The notes: generated by a model not told the origin, from the sequence alone. DNA of 11,273 nucleotides from CAZHJG01 sp964533425 (GCA_964533425.1 CAZHJG010000024.1:1-11273), one strand, 5' to 3'. Numbered from the stretch's first letter, positions 1-6,440 are shown. A program made the numbers and translations.

Positions 1-1097
1 CCAGGCGTAACTGTTTCGATCTCGGACATGGACATGCGGTCCTTGGTGTTGCGCTCCATGCGCAGCAAGCCGATGCGGAATTGACGTTGCACTAGCTCAC
101 CAACGAGCTTCACCCGACGATTAGCCAGGCTGTCAATGTCATCGGCCGGTTCCTGCGTATTATTAAGACGGATGATCTCGGCTATGATGGCCTCGATGTC
201 TTCCAGGCGCATCACGCGGTTCTCCAGCGTGTTCGGCACGTCAAGGTCGAGGCGCTTGTTGATCTTGTAACGTCCAACGCGGCTGAAATCGAACCGCTTA
301 TAGTTATAGAACATGTTTTCGATGAGGGATTTGGCGTTATCGACGGTCGCCAGGTCGCCGGGGCGCAAGCGGCGATAGACTTCGATCAGGGCGTCGTTTT
401 GGCCCTTGGTGGGATCTTTTTCGAGCGTGGCGTCGAGATAATTAACGGTGCCGGTGTCGACATGCTTAAACTGCTCGCGCATCTGGCTTTCGGTGACGCC
501 CAAAGCACGCAACAAGGTAGTGACCGGGATCTTGCGCTTACGGTCGATCTTTACATAGAGCGCACCGTTGGCTGCGGTCTCGAACTCTAGCCACGCGCCG
601 CGCCCAGGAATGACTTTAGCGCCATACAGATTGGCCGTGCCATGTGCTTCGCCCGTGAAGAAGACGCCCGCTGAACGGATCAGCTGACTGACCACCACGC
701 GCTCTGCGCCATTGATCACAAAGGTGCCGCGTGAGGTCATCCATGGGTAATCGCCCAAGTAGATTTCCTGCTCCTTGACCTCGCCAGTGACCTTGTTGGT
801 CAGCTCAACATTGGCCAATAGTGGCGCTTCGTAGCTCACATTATTTTCCCGGGCCTGGGCCTCGGTCAGCTTGGGGTCACCGAAGTGATAGTCCTTAAAG
901 CTTAGTGATAATTTACCACCGGTATAATCATCGATTGGACTGATTTCTGCCAATAGTTCACCGAGCCCTTCGTCGATAAACCATTGAAATGACCGGTTTT
1001 GGTGATCCACCAGACTTGGTAGATCGAGCGCGTCGTCGACACTTGTGAAATACACACGCTGTGTCTTCGCGCTTTTAGCAGTTGCTGCTTTCGCCAT
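1..1097 (-). CDS. rpoB: RNA polymerase beta subunit, N-terminal part (cut by window edge)
   Basis: This is the first 365 codons of the beta subunit of DNA-directed RNA polymerase; the gene continues past base 1. The start is ATG at 1097, with a purine-rich GAGGGAG ribosome site at 1109-1115. Residues 118-147 (YPWMTSRGTFVINGAERVVV, then SQLIRSAGVFF) match the highly conserved beta protrusion segment. Residues 326-349 (NRRVKLVGELVQRQFRIGLL, then RMER) match the segment just before the rifampicin region, which lies outside the window. Compared with the usual QLHRSPGVFF, this copy has Ile and Ala in place of His and Pro. No large lineage-specific insertion is visible in the first 365 residues. 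An N-terminal extension of about 14 Ala/Lys-rich residues precedes the conserved part. A long structured leader lies upstream. Identity is secure; the lineage is inferred. Confidence 0.97.
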   Translation of the reverse strand, partial: MAKAATAKSAKTQRVYFTSVDDALDLPSLVDHQNRSFQWFIDEGLGELLAEISPIDDYTGGKLSLSFKDYHFGDPKLTEAQARENNVSYEAPLLANVELTNKVTGEVKEQEIYLGDYPWMTSRGTFVINGAERVVVSQLIRSAGVFFTGEAHGTANLYGAKVIPGRGAWLEFETAANGALYVKIDRKRKIPVTTLLRALGVTESQMREQFKHVDTGTVNYLDATLEKDPTKGQNDALIEVYRRLRPGDLATVDNAKSLIENMFYNYKRFDFSRVGRYKINKRLDLDVPNTLENRVMRLEDIEAIIAEIIRLNNTQEPADDIDSLANRRVKLVGELVQRQFRIGLLRMERNTKDRMSMSEIETVTP

Positions 1098-1117
1098 ACG
1101 CGTTGCTACTCCCTCGA

Positions 1118-1260
1118 TTATTAGTTCTTAGATCTTCGACCTTAGTCCTTAGACGAACTTCGGCCATTTAGTAGATGGTTTTTGTTTGCACAGTCCTAGC
1201 CAGCCCACTGACCACTACATGCATCCTAAGGTCTAAGAACCAAGGACTAAGGACTAATTA
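1118..1260. repeat. Inverted pair of 7-bp tandem repeat arrays before rpoB
   Basis: The minus strand reads five consecutive heptads from 1152 to 1118, and the plus strand reads five from 1226 to 1260. The consensus is CTAAGRA with variants such as CTAAGGT, CGAAGAT and CCAAGGA; the last unit in both arrays begins CTAAT. Two weaker units follow on the plus strand (CGAAGAT at 1272 and CTAAGCC at 1280). Because the arrays are inverted, 1120-1152 and 1226-1258 pair over 33 positions, with about 26 Watson-Crick pairs plus one G-U in RNA, enclosing a 73-base loop. In the rpoB transcript this hairpin would end 4-5 bases before the Shine-Dalgarno. It could be an RNA control element or a cluster of protein binding sites on DNA; the sequence alone does not decide. 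Confidence 0.75.
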
Positions 1261-1305
1261 TCTTTTGGCGCCGAAGATCCTAAGCCGGGGGTTTTTGGCT
1301 CGCAT
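1258..1305 (-). CDS. Possible 15-residue leader peptide in the rpoB leader
   Basis: A short open frame in the rpoB leader encodes MRAKNPRLRIFGAKR, a strongly basic peptide. Its TAA stop (1260-1258) falls exactly at the edge of the distal heptad array, so a ribosome finishing it would touch the base of the predicted hairpin. A GGGGAG lies upstream of the ATG but at a longer than usual distance of about 11 bases. It would be transcribed only from the outer promoter at 1347-1375. The frame is short enough to be chance. Confidence 0.2.
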   Translation of the reverse strand: MRAKNPRLRIFGAKR

Positions 1306-1346
1306 AAGATTATAAGCTCCCCAACTTACACTACTTCTTACATACT

Positions 1347-1375
1347 AGTATGAGCCAAGAGGGTTAATAAGTCAA
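1347..1375 (-). promoter_or_regulatory. Probable rpoB promoter, -10 inside a palindrome
   Basis: On the minus strand, TTGACT (1375-1370), a 17-base spacer and CATACT (1352-1347) form a sigma70-type promoter with a good -35 and a moderate -10. The -10 is half of a perfect 12-bp palindrome, CATACTAGTATG (1341-1352), which could be an operator. A second hexamer, TATAAT at 1314-1309, is a perfect -10 but lacks a recognisable -35. Confidence 0.5.
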
Positions 1376-1451
1376 GGCTATCAGGAAGCCTATACTTCGA
1401 CTCTCTTTACAAGCAAACATAAACTCAGGATTCAGATGAAGCCGGCTTTGG

Positions 1452-2030
1452 TCAGACCTCGTGGGTATCGATTAGCACACGGCCAAAGCCGATGGGGTGT
1501 GATTCTCGATTGAAGGGTTCGGTAACGGTGACTTTTGTGCATATTTCATCAATCATGCGTTCTACCGTCACAAGCTCCATTGTGCGATTAAGCGCCGCCG
1601 CGTTGCCCATCACATTGTTCATTTCCGAGAGTACGGCGCTCGCTGTGGTATCACGGTAACCTGTCAAGGCATTATGCAGATAATCCAGGTTTGAGTAAGT
1701 GGCCCGTACCTTAATGACCTCTGTAAGTACACCTTCCCGGGAATTTAGCCGGGCAAGCTTCTGAACTGTTGCGGTAAATTTGTCCATACCGCTACCGAGT
1801 AAATCGGCGGTCGCTTCCCGCAGCTTTCCAAGGTCACCAGGTTCAGTCCTAGGGCTAAATACTTCCTCAAATGTCGACCTATTCCTGGCGCCTATGGCGT
1901 TGAGAGCCACGAAGGCTTCATGTAAACCATTGTCGGGATCGGGCTCCAACGCGACGTGGTGAACGTTATGGCTTCCTTCAGGGATAGCCTCTTTGGAAAC
2001 ATTCATACCACCAAAATAGCACAAGCTCAC
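1452..2030 (-). CDS. Unrecognised protein (184 or 192 aa)
   Basis: I do not recognise this protein. The frame opens with GTG at 2030 (192 aa) or ATG at 2006 (184 aa, beginning MNVSKEAIPEG). Neither has a convincing Shine-Dalgarno; a GGTGGT directly abuts the ATG. The protein is soluble-looking and acidic, with no signal peptide or membrane segment. The middle (about residues 65-175 of the longer form) is rich in Leu, Ala, Glu and Lys and probably helical. The segment around residue 117 (YLHNALTGYRDTTASAVLSE) and the C-terminus around HPIGFGRVLIDTHEV are distinctive. It begins 24-48 bases after the clpP stop on the same strand, so it is probably co-transcribed with clpP and may share its CIRCE-controlled promoter (inference). 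No intrinsic terminator separates them. It ends with TGA. Confidence 0.7.
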   Translation of the reverse strand: MSLCYFGGMNVSKEAIPEGSHNVHHVALEPDPDNGLHEAFVALNAIGARNRSTFEEVFSPRTEPGDLGKLREATADLLGSGMDKFTATVQKLARLNSREGVLTEVIKVRATYSNLDYLHNALTGYRDTTASAVLSEMNNVMGNAAALNRTMELVTVERMIDEICTKVTVTEPFNRESHPIGFGRVLIDTHEV

Positions 2031-2054
2031 TAGACTGCCATAAGCGCGATTATC

Positions 2055-2663
2055 TTATGCTTTAGGCGGCGTGGTGATGACGTCGTCGACGAGGCCGTAC
2101 TTTTTGGCTTCGGCGGCGGTCAGCCACTTGTCGCGTTCCATGTCTTCGTGGATTTTGGTAGGCTTCTGGCCGGTGTTCTTAGCCATAATTTCTTCGAGCA
2201 ACTTCTTGATACGCAAGGATTCGCGCAGATCGATTTCCTGGTCAGTTACTTTGCCACGGGTGCCGGATGAGGGCTGGTGGATCATGGCAGTGGCGTGTGG
2301 CAACATGTAGCGCTTGCCTTTGGCGCCACTGCTCAGCAAAAAGGCAGCGGCTGAGGCCTGTACGCCAATGCCAACAGTTTGCACGTCATTAGTCACAAAT
2401 TCCATGGTGTCATAAATGGCCAGCGCGTCATAGACGCTGCCGCCGGGACTGTTTATATAGAAGAAAATGTCCTTCTTGGCATCTTCGGCCTGCAAAAAGA
2501 GCAGCTGGGCGACGATTAGATTAGCAGTTGCCTCATTAACGTCGGTACCCAGAAAGATAATGCGATCTTTGAGCAGCCGACTGTAAATGTCATAGGCGCG
2601 CTCGTAGCGACCTTCGTTTTCGATAACGGTGGGGATCAAAACTTGGGCTTTTGGTTGACTCAT
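2055..2663 (-). CDS. clpP: ATP-dependent Clp protease proteolytic subunit
   Basis: ClpP is the serine protease subunit that forms the double-heptamer chamber fed by an AAA+ unfoldase such as ClpX. The protein is 202 aa from ATG 2663, the usual family length. Near the N-terminus is the family hallmark ERAYDIYSRLLKDRIIFLG. The oxyanion-loop segment SPGGSVYDALAIYDTM is present. The catalytic Ser is in GVQASAAAFLL (residue 104), the His in MIHQPSSG (residue 129) and the Asp in HEDMERDKW (residue 174), so the triad is complete. The usual context around the Ser is GQAASMGA, so the flanks differ slightly. The open frame extends 12 codons upstream to 2699, but that stretch holds the promoter, so 2663 is the real start. 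The ATG lies 7 bases after a perfect TATAAT, predicting a leaderless mRNA. A CIRCE element overlaps the -35. Confidence 0.97.
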   Translation of the reverse strand: MSQPKAQVLIPTVIENEGRYERAYDIYSRLLKDRIIFLGTDVNEATANLIVAQLLFLQAEDAKKDIFFYINSPGGSVYDALAIYDTMEFVTNDVQTVGIGVQASAAAFLLSSGAKGKRYMLPHATAMIHQPSSGTRGKVTDQEIDLRESLRIKKLLEEIMAKNTGQKPTKIHEDMERDKWLTAAEAKKYGLVDDVITTPPKA

Positions 2664-2670
2664 ACGCGTA

Positions 2671-2699
2671 ATTATAAGCCGTAAATTAGCACTCGTCAA
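2671..2699 (-). promoter_or_regulatory. clpP promoter
   Basis: TTGACG (2699-2694), a 17-base spacer and TATAAT (2676-2671) make a near-consensus sigma70 promoter on the minus strand. Only 7 bases separate the -10 from the clpP ATG, so transcription should start at or next to the A of the start codon. There is no room for a Shine-Dalgarno. Confidence 0.9.
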
Positions 2700-2712
2700 G
2701 CTAGAGTGCTAA
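2686..2712. promoter_or_regulatory. CIRCE element (HrcA operator) at clpP
   Basis: A perfect copy of the CIRCE consensus, TTAGCACTC-N9-GAGTGCTAA, with both 9-base arms exact. The -35 hexamer of the clpP promoter lies in the central N9 plus the first base of the next arm, so bound HrcA would block RNA polymerase. CIRCE is best known upstream of groESL and dnaK operons; here it controls clpP, and possibly the downstream 184/192-residue gene. It implies that an hrcA gene exists elsewhere in the genome. Confidence 0.96.
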
Positions 2713-2719
2713 TTTTCAT

Positions 2720-3226
2720 CTACGTCGCATGCGCTCTGGCATCATGGATGCGTATTTCGTGCTCACCGCCAGCCGGTGGTTCAACTGAAGCTTCGCCGTC
2801 TGGCCAGCTGAGCTCAGGATAATAAGTGGCCAGGCGACCTGCCAACTCCTCGGCATTCAGACGAAATGGTCCAGCCGGCTCAGCGTCAGGATCCGAGTGG
2901 TCATAGGTGTTGAGGAGGAACGCTGCCTGTTCAGGCTGAATACCCCTGAAAACGATACCCTTGTCTGAAATAGCTCGAAGATTCCTCACGGCTTGCGTCG
3001 CTTCTTCGGCACCGATCGCCAACTCGCCATAGCGCGTCACACGCTCCATAAATCGTGCCTCTTCATACGTTGGCGGCAGCCGGCGGCCATCTTTGGTATG
3101 GGTGATCGGCACGTTGGCGGGTGTTTTATCCCTTGTCTCGCGCAGACCATAAGCTAAGGCGCGTGAAATAGTCCGCGCCACAAACCCGCTTGTCACAATC
3201 ATTCTCTCACCAGTTGCTTTGTACAT
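2720..3226 (-). CDS. Unrecognised 168-aa protein between tig and clpP
   Basis: I do not recognise this protein. It starts at ATG 3226, preceded by a strong purine-rich ribosome site GAGGGGAG (3237-3230); an internal Met at residue 9 is a weaker alternative. It looks cytosolic, with no membrane segment. Residues 10-30 (IVTSGFVARTISRALAYGLR) are probably helical. Residues 53-90 contain a charged helical stretch (TYEEARFMERVTRYGELAIG). The C-terminal 30 residues are Pro/Glu/His-rich and probably disordered. It sits in the position where tig and clpP are normally adjacent, on the same strand, 81 bases after the tig stop. The stop is just 8 bases upstream of the CIRCE element. A role near proteostasis is only a guess from position. 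Confidence 0.75.
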   Translation of the reverse strand: MYKATGERMIVTSGFVARTISRALAYGLRETRDKTPANVPITHTKDGRRLPPTYEEARFMERVTRYGELAIGAEEATQAVRNLRAISDKGIVFRGIQPEQAAFLLNTYDHSDPDAEPAGPFRLNAEELAGRLATYYPELSWPDGEASVEPPAGGEHEIRIHDARAHAT

Positions 3227-3245
3227 GCACTCCCCTCACCCTGTT

Positions 3246-3274
3246 AGCATATCGGGGTCGGCAGAAAATGGACA
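3246..3274 (-). promoter_or_regulatory. Possible promoter of the 168-aa gene
   Basis: TATGCT (3251-3246) lies 19 bases before the ATG, leaving a short leader that contains GAGGGGAG. The -35 at 17 bases, TGTCCA (3274-3269), matches consensus at only three positions, so the call is weak. The order TATGCTAA then GGGTGAG is shared with the ABC exporter leader at 7112-7134. Confidence 0.35.
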
Positions 3275-3307
3275 GTAAGCTATTTCACCACCTGATTGTG
3301 AGCGAGA

Positions 3308-4606
3308 TTACTTAGAGGAGGCTTTGGCAGCGGAGCTTTTTAGCAGATCAAGCGTCTTTTCAGTCAGCATGCGATTCATAATGTCGCGCCGGTTTTCGGG
3401 CTTGTCGAGCTCAGCTTGCATAGCCGGGTCCGGGTATTGGCCCTTCAGCAGCTGAACGCGGACTTCGAGCTCTTCGGGCGTGATGGTGATGTGCTCCTGC
3501 TCGGCGATTTCTCCTAGGAGTAGGCCAGTTTTGACACGCAGCTCGGCATTCGGGCGCTTTTTCTCACGGTGGACTTCAGCGGTTAAGCCTTCAGCGTCAA
3601 GATGTTCCTGCCAGGTTTGGCCGCGGTAAGCGAGGTCACGCTTTTCGTCCTCTTCCATGCGGTCGATTTCTTCATCAATAAGAGAGGCCGGAATGGCCAC
3701 CGTGCTTTTAGCAGCAATTGTATCGAGCAGTTCATTCTGGTATTCGGCATCGGCCCGCTGCTGTTTCTCGGCCTTGAGTTGTTTCTTGACATCGGCCTTG
3801 AGCTCGGCCACGGTCTTGAACGGCCCGACTTGGGCGGCAAACGTATCGTCCAGCTTGGGCTCAACGACCGCTTCAACCTTGATCACGGTAATAGCAAAGG
3901 AAGCTTTTTTGCCCTGCAGCGCTTTGACGCCGTAATCTTTCGGGAAGGTGATGTCGAAGGTCTTTTCTTCGCCGGCTTTGAGGCCCACCAGCTTGGGTTC
4001 AAAACCCGGGATGAAGGTGTTGCTGCCGATGATTAGCGGATAGGCTTTGCCGTCGGCGCCTTGGATTGGCTCGCCGGTTTTGGCGTCGGTGCCGGTAAAG
4101 TCGATTGTCACTTGATCGCCGGTCTTGCTGGCTCGCTCCACCGGTTGCTTTTCACCAGCCCTCGCCTTCAAGGTGTCGATGACGTCGTTAACTTCTTTGG
4201 CTGTGACGGCGCCGACCGGTTTGGCGGTCAGCTTGATCTTCTTATAATCGGTCATTTTGATGTCGCCGACGACTTCGACGGTGGCGGTGAATTCCAAGGT
4301 GCTGTAGGGCACAAATTTGCTGATTTGGATGTCGGGCTGGGCCACTGGACGCAAGCCTTGGCGGCGCACGGACTCGACGTAGAGGTCGTTTACGGCGTGC
4401 TCCAGGAACCGGGTTTGTAATACGGATTGGTCAACCTGTTTTTCGATCAAGTTATCAGGCGCTTTGCCCGCCCGGAAGCCAGGCACTTTGACATTGCCGC
4501 TCAAGTCGTTCAGAACGTGCTGCTTGACGGTGTCAAGTTCGGACTGATCGGCACTCACCGTCAGCTTAACTTTGGTCGGTTCGAGCTCTTCTTTCTGGGT
4601 CTGCAT
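3308..4606 (-). CDS. tig: Trigger factor, ribosome-associated chaperone/PPIase
   Basis: Trigger factor binds ribosomal protein L23 at the exit tunnel and shields nascent chains. At 432 aa it has the normal family length. Residues 1-115 form the ribosome-binding domain, with the signature VPGFRAGKAP at 41-50 (usual GFRxGKxP). Residues about 160-245 form the FKBP-type peptidyl-prolyl isomerase domain (GDQVTIDFTGTD at 163, SNTFIPGFEPKLVGLKAGEE at 195-214). The C-terminal part is the helical chaperone body, ending in a Lys/Ser/Ala tail. ATG 4606 has no Shine-Dalgarno; the bases before it are CCCCCT. A -10-like TACACT lies 8 bases upstream, again predicting a leaderless mRNA. It starts 40 bases after the membrane-protein gene and is followed by the 168-aa gene and then clpP, an expanded version of the common tig-clpP order. 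Confidence 0.97.
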   Translation of the reverse strand: MQTQKEELEPTKVKLTVSADQSELDTVKQHVLNDLSGNVKVPGFRAGKAPDNLIEKQVDQSVLQTRFLEHAVNDLYVESVRRQGLRPVAQPDIQISKFVPYSTLEFTATVEVVGDIKMTDYKKIKLTAKPVGAVTAKEVNDVIDTLKARAGEKQPVERASKTGDQVTIDFTGTDAKTGEPIQGADGKAYPLIIGSNTFIPGFEPKLVGLKAGEEKTFDITFPKDYGVKALQGKKASFAITVIKVEAVVEPKLDDTFAAQVGPFKTVAELKADVKKQLKAEKQQRADAEYQNELLDTIAAKSTVAIPASLIDEEIDRMEEDEKRDLAYRGQTWQEHLDAEGLTAEVHREKKRPNAELRVKTGLLLGEIAEQEHITITPEELEVRVQLLKGQYPDPAMQAELDKPENRRDIMNRMLTEKTLDLLKSSAAKASSK

Positions 4607-4614
4607 AGGGGGTT

Positions 4615-4644
4615 AGTGTACCAGTTTCGAGGTGTTTTTGCCAG
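4615..4644 (-). promoter_or_regulatory. Probable tig promoter
   Basis: CTGGCA (4644-4639), an 18-base spacer and TACACT (4620-4615) form a moderate sigma70 promoter (4/6 and 4/6). The -10 ends 8 bases before the tig ATG. Its placement parallels the stronger clpP promoter, which raises confidence. Confidence 0.55.
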
Positions 4645-4646
4645 AT

Positions 4647-5114
4647 TTAGCGCAAAAAGGGTAACAAAAAGAGCAGCGCGGCTACAAACCAGGTTACCTC
4701 CACGACCGCGCCGATGGGTCGCTCGAACCACTGGATTTTGCTGGCGAATTTGCCGTACAGCGTGCGTGGCTGGAGGCCTTTTCCACTAAGCGCCCGGCGA
4801 TACAAGTTAAAGGACAGCAGATCTGGCGCGGCTGCGGCGAACGCGCAAACCGCCGCTAAAAACCAGTGGGCGGGTCGATTGGTAGCCAAGAGCAACACCA
4901 GACAAAAGCAGAGAAAGGCATCGGCGTATAGCAGCTGGCGGAAGAAGTTACTGCGCACCATTTCGAGTCGGGCCTTTTGGTTACCGCTGTCACCGTGATG
5001 CGGTATGGCGTCCATCACAAAATGCGAGGCCACGGCCGCGGGCACGGCGATTAACGGCTCACCGATGGCCAGGCCAATAATAGCCCCCGTCAAAGCGTGG
5101 TTAATAGCCCGCAT
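4647..5114 (-). CDS. Small integral membrane protein, YdjM/DUF457-like metal-dependent hydrolase
   Basis: A 155-aa membrane protein. Hydrophobic segments lie at about residues 8-34, 63-78, 84-100 and 134-153. The N-terminus carries His and Asp residues typical of the membrane-bound metal-dependent hydrolase group (YdjM/DUF457-like): NHALTGA (His6) and SHFVMDAIPHHG (His31, Asp35, His39, His40). A later Pro-Asp occurs in AAAAPDLL (Asp98). Family assignment is from recalled motif similarity and the substrate is unknown. Its ATG shares one base with the hisS stop (TGATG at 5116-5112), so it is translationally coupled to hisS. Its stop lies 40 bases before tig, and the tig promoter lies in that gap. 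A possible role in lipid or envelope turnover is inference. Confidence 0.8.
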   Translation of the reverse strand: MRAINHALTGAIIGLAIGEPLIAVPAAVASHFVMDAIPHHGDSGNQKARLEMVRSNFFRQLLYADAFLCFCLVLLLATNRPAHWFLAAVCAFAAAAPDLLSFNLYRRALSGKGLQPRTLYGKFASKIQWFERPIGAVVEVTWFVAALLFLLPFLR

Positions 5115-6421
5115 CAGGTCTCTTTCGCTCTTTTAAGCTCGTCAAACAGCTCGACCGGGCCGATTTTCCGCTCCTGGCCCGTTCGGAGATTCTTAAGCGT
5201 CAGCACTTCGGTCTTCAGCTCATCTTCACCGACGATCAACACGTGCTCAACGTTCTTTTTGTCCGCCGTCTTCAGCTGATCGCCGAGTTTGCGGCCAGAA
5301 AGATCGACGGCGACATTCAAACCGCCGTCACGAAGTTTGGTGATCAATGGCTGCACGGCTTCGGCCACTTCGCCCGCCAAGGCCACGTAGATTTCCGTTT
5401 CCGGTTTTAGCTCCGGTGTCAGATGATGCAATCCCAGGAAGTTAGCCAGCGTTACATCCCCCCAGCCAAAACCGACCGTCGGCACCGGCTCAACGCCAAA
5501 TAGGCCCACCAGACCGTCGTAGCGACCGCCACCGAGCATCGAACGATTGTTCTCGGGATGTTTGTCGAACACTTCGAAGACGATGTCGGTGTAATAATCG
5601 AAGCCGCGCATCAGCGAAGGGTCAAATACGGCGTTGGTAACGCCACTCTTGCGCAGGACGCCGAGCATTTGCTCCAGTTTCTCGACTGAGGCGTGCTTCT
5701 TCAACTCATCTGGTAGGTTTTTGATGGACGTTGCCTCGAGGATCCCCAGCAGTTTTTCGGCCACGCCATTTGCTCGAGCCTCAGCGCCAATAGCCTCATC
5801 GAGCTTCGCCAAAAAGTCACTGCGCTCCAGTTTATGCATACGATCAATTAGCTTGCCGACATCGTGCGCCTGCTGCTCGTTCAGGCCGAGATAGTTCTTG
5901 AGGGCATCGTCCATGAGCTGGCGGCTATTGAGGCGGATTTCGTACATATCGTGGTCGGCGCCAAAAGCTTTGAACATGGCATCGACCAGATTGATGATCT
6001 CCAATTCCGCCGCAATGCCGGCCACGCCAAAAATATCGACGTTCAGCTGCCAATGTTCGCGCAAGCGGCCACGCTGCGGCCGTTCATAGCGCCACAGATT
6101 CGGAATACTATACCAGCGTAGTGGGTAGGCCAGCTCTTGGCGGTGAGCCGCCACCATACGGCTGACGGTCGGCGTCATTTCCGGCCGGATAACGACCTGG
6201 CGGCCGCCCCGATCCTCAAACGTATAGGTTTGTTCGTTCACAATCTCCTCGCCGGTCTTAGCGAGATATATTTCGAGCGGCTCCAAAATGGGCGCATCGT
6301 ACTCCTCATACCCAAAACGCTCGCACACCTCGCGCCACTTCGAAAACATGTATTTTTGCAGTCGTTTGTCTGCCGGGTAGAAGTCCCGCGCGCCCTTGTA
6401 GGCTTTAGTCGAGAGTGCCAT
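5114..6421 (-). CDS. hisS: Histidyl-tRNA synthetase (class II)
   Basis: HisRS attaches histidine to tRNA-His. At 435 aa it has the usual bacterial length. The N-terminus KGARDFYP (residues 9-16) and IRPEMTPTVSRMV (78-90) belong to the catalytic core. Motif 2 is WRYERPQRGRLREHWQLNVD (110-129). The histidine-specific motif is MRGFDYYTDIVFEV (271-284, Arg272), followed by GGGRYDGL (297-304). Motif 3 reads VGFGWGDVTL (316-325), whereas the common form is GFAMGLERL, so the class II motif 3 Arg appears to be replaced by Thr324. The C-terminal anticodon-binding domain is at about 342-432 (DLSGRKLGDQLKTADKKN, 373-390). The style of 284-330 (HPENNRSMLGGGRYD) resembles CPR enzymes as I recall them. ATG 6421 lies 11 bases after TATAAT, with no Shine-Dalgarno. 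Confidence 0.96.
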   Translation of the reverse strand: MALSTKAYKGARDFYPADKRLQKYMFSKWREVCERFGYEEYDAPILEPLEIYLAKTGEEIVNEQTYTFEDRGGRQVVIRPEMTPTVSRMVAAHRQELAYPLRWYSIPNLWRYERPQRGRLREHWQLNVDIFGVAGIAAELEIINLVDAMFKAFGADHDMYEIRLNSRQLMDDALKNYLGLNEQQAHDVGKLIDRMHKLERSDFLAKLDEAIGAEARANGVAEKLLGILEATSIKNLPDELKKHASVEKLEQMLGVLRKSGVTNAVFDPSLMRGFDYYTDIVFEVFDKHPENNRSMLGGGRYDGLVGLFGVEPVPTVGFGWGDVTLANFLGLHHLTPELKPETEIYVALAGEVAEAVQPLITKLRDGGLNVAVDLSGRKLGDQLKTADKKNVEHVLIVGEDELKTEVLTLKNLRTGQERKIGPVELFDELKRAKET

Positions 6422-6432
6422 AAGTTACTTCT

Positions 6433-6438
6433 ATTATA
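6433..6438 (-). promoter_or_regulatory. hisS -10 hexamer
   Basis: A perfect TATAAT (6438-6433) sits in the 19-base gap between the hydrolase stop and the hisS ATG. No convincing -35 is visible at 16-19 bases upstream. If used, it gives a leader of only about 4 bases. Confidence 0.45.
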
Positions 6439-6440
6439 AC

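Larger units (their letters stand above)
1098..1451 (-). promoter_or_regulatory. rpoB upstream/leader region, non-coding
   Basis: This 354-base gap between the 184/192-residue gene and rpoB is the only long intergenic stretch in the window. From the rpoB side outward it holds the Shine-Dalgarno (1109-1115), one array of 7-bp repeats (1118-1152), a 73-base loop with a small CCAT/ATGG hairpin (1164-1178), an inverted second array (1226-1260), a short open frame (1258-1305), a TATAAT-like hexamer (1309-1314) with no good -35, and a better promoter (1347-1375). Bases 1376-1451 contain a 10-bp palindrome AAGCCGGCTT at 1438-1447 but no T-tract, so no intrinsic terminator is called. The leader would be about 205-245 bases, long for such a compact genome, and suggests post-transcriptional control of rpoB (inference). 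Confidence 0.6.

Noticed and set aside
1284..1300. G5T5 tract flanked by AGCC/GGCT as an intrinsic terminator or tRNA fragment
   Set aside because: The stem is only 4 bp, with no T-tract after it on either strand and no tRNA TPsiC-like segment nearby.
1438..1447. AAGCCGGCTT palindrome as a terminator of the 184/192-aa gene
   Set aside because: It has no loop and no T-run; a 10-bp palindrome alone is weak evidence.
2664..2699. Longer clpP start giving a 214-aa protein
   Set aside because: These codons coincide with the -10, the spacer, the -35 and part of CIRCE; the conserved ClpP N-terminus begins after ATG 2663.
3602..4420. Plus-strand frames opposite tig
   Set aside because: Trigger factor is unambiguous on the other strand and these frames have no recognisable features.
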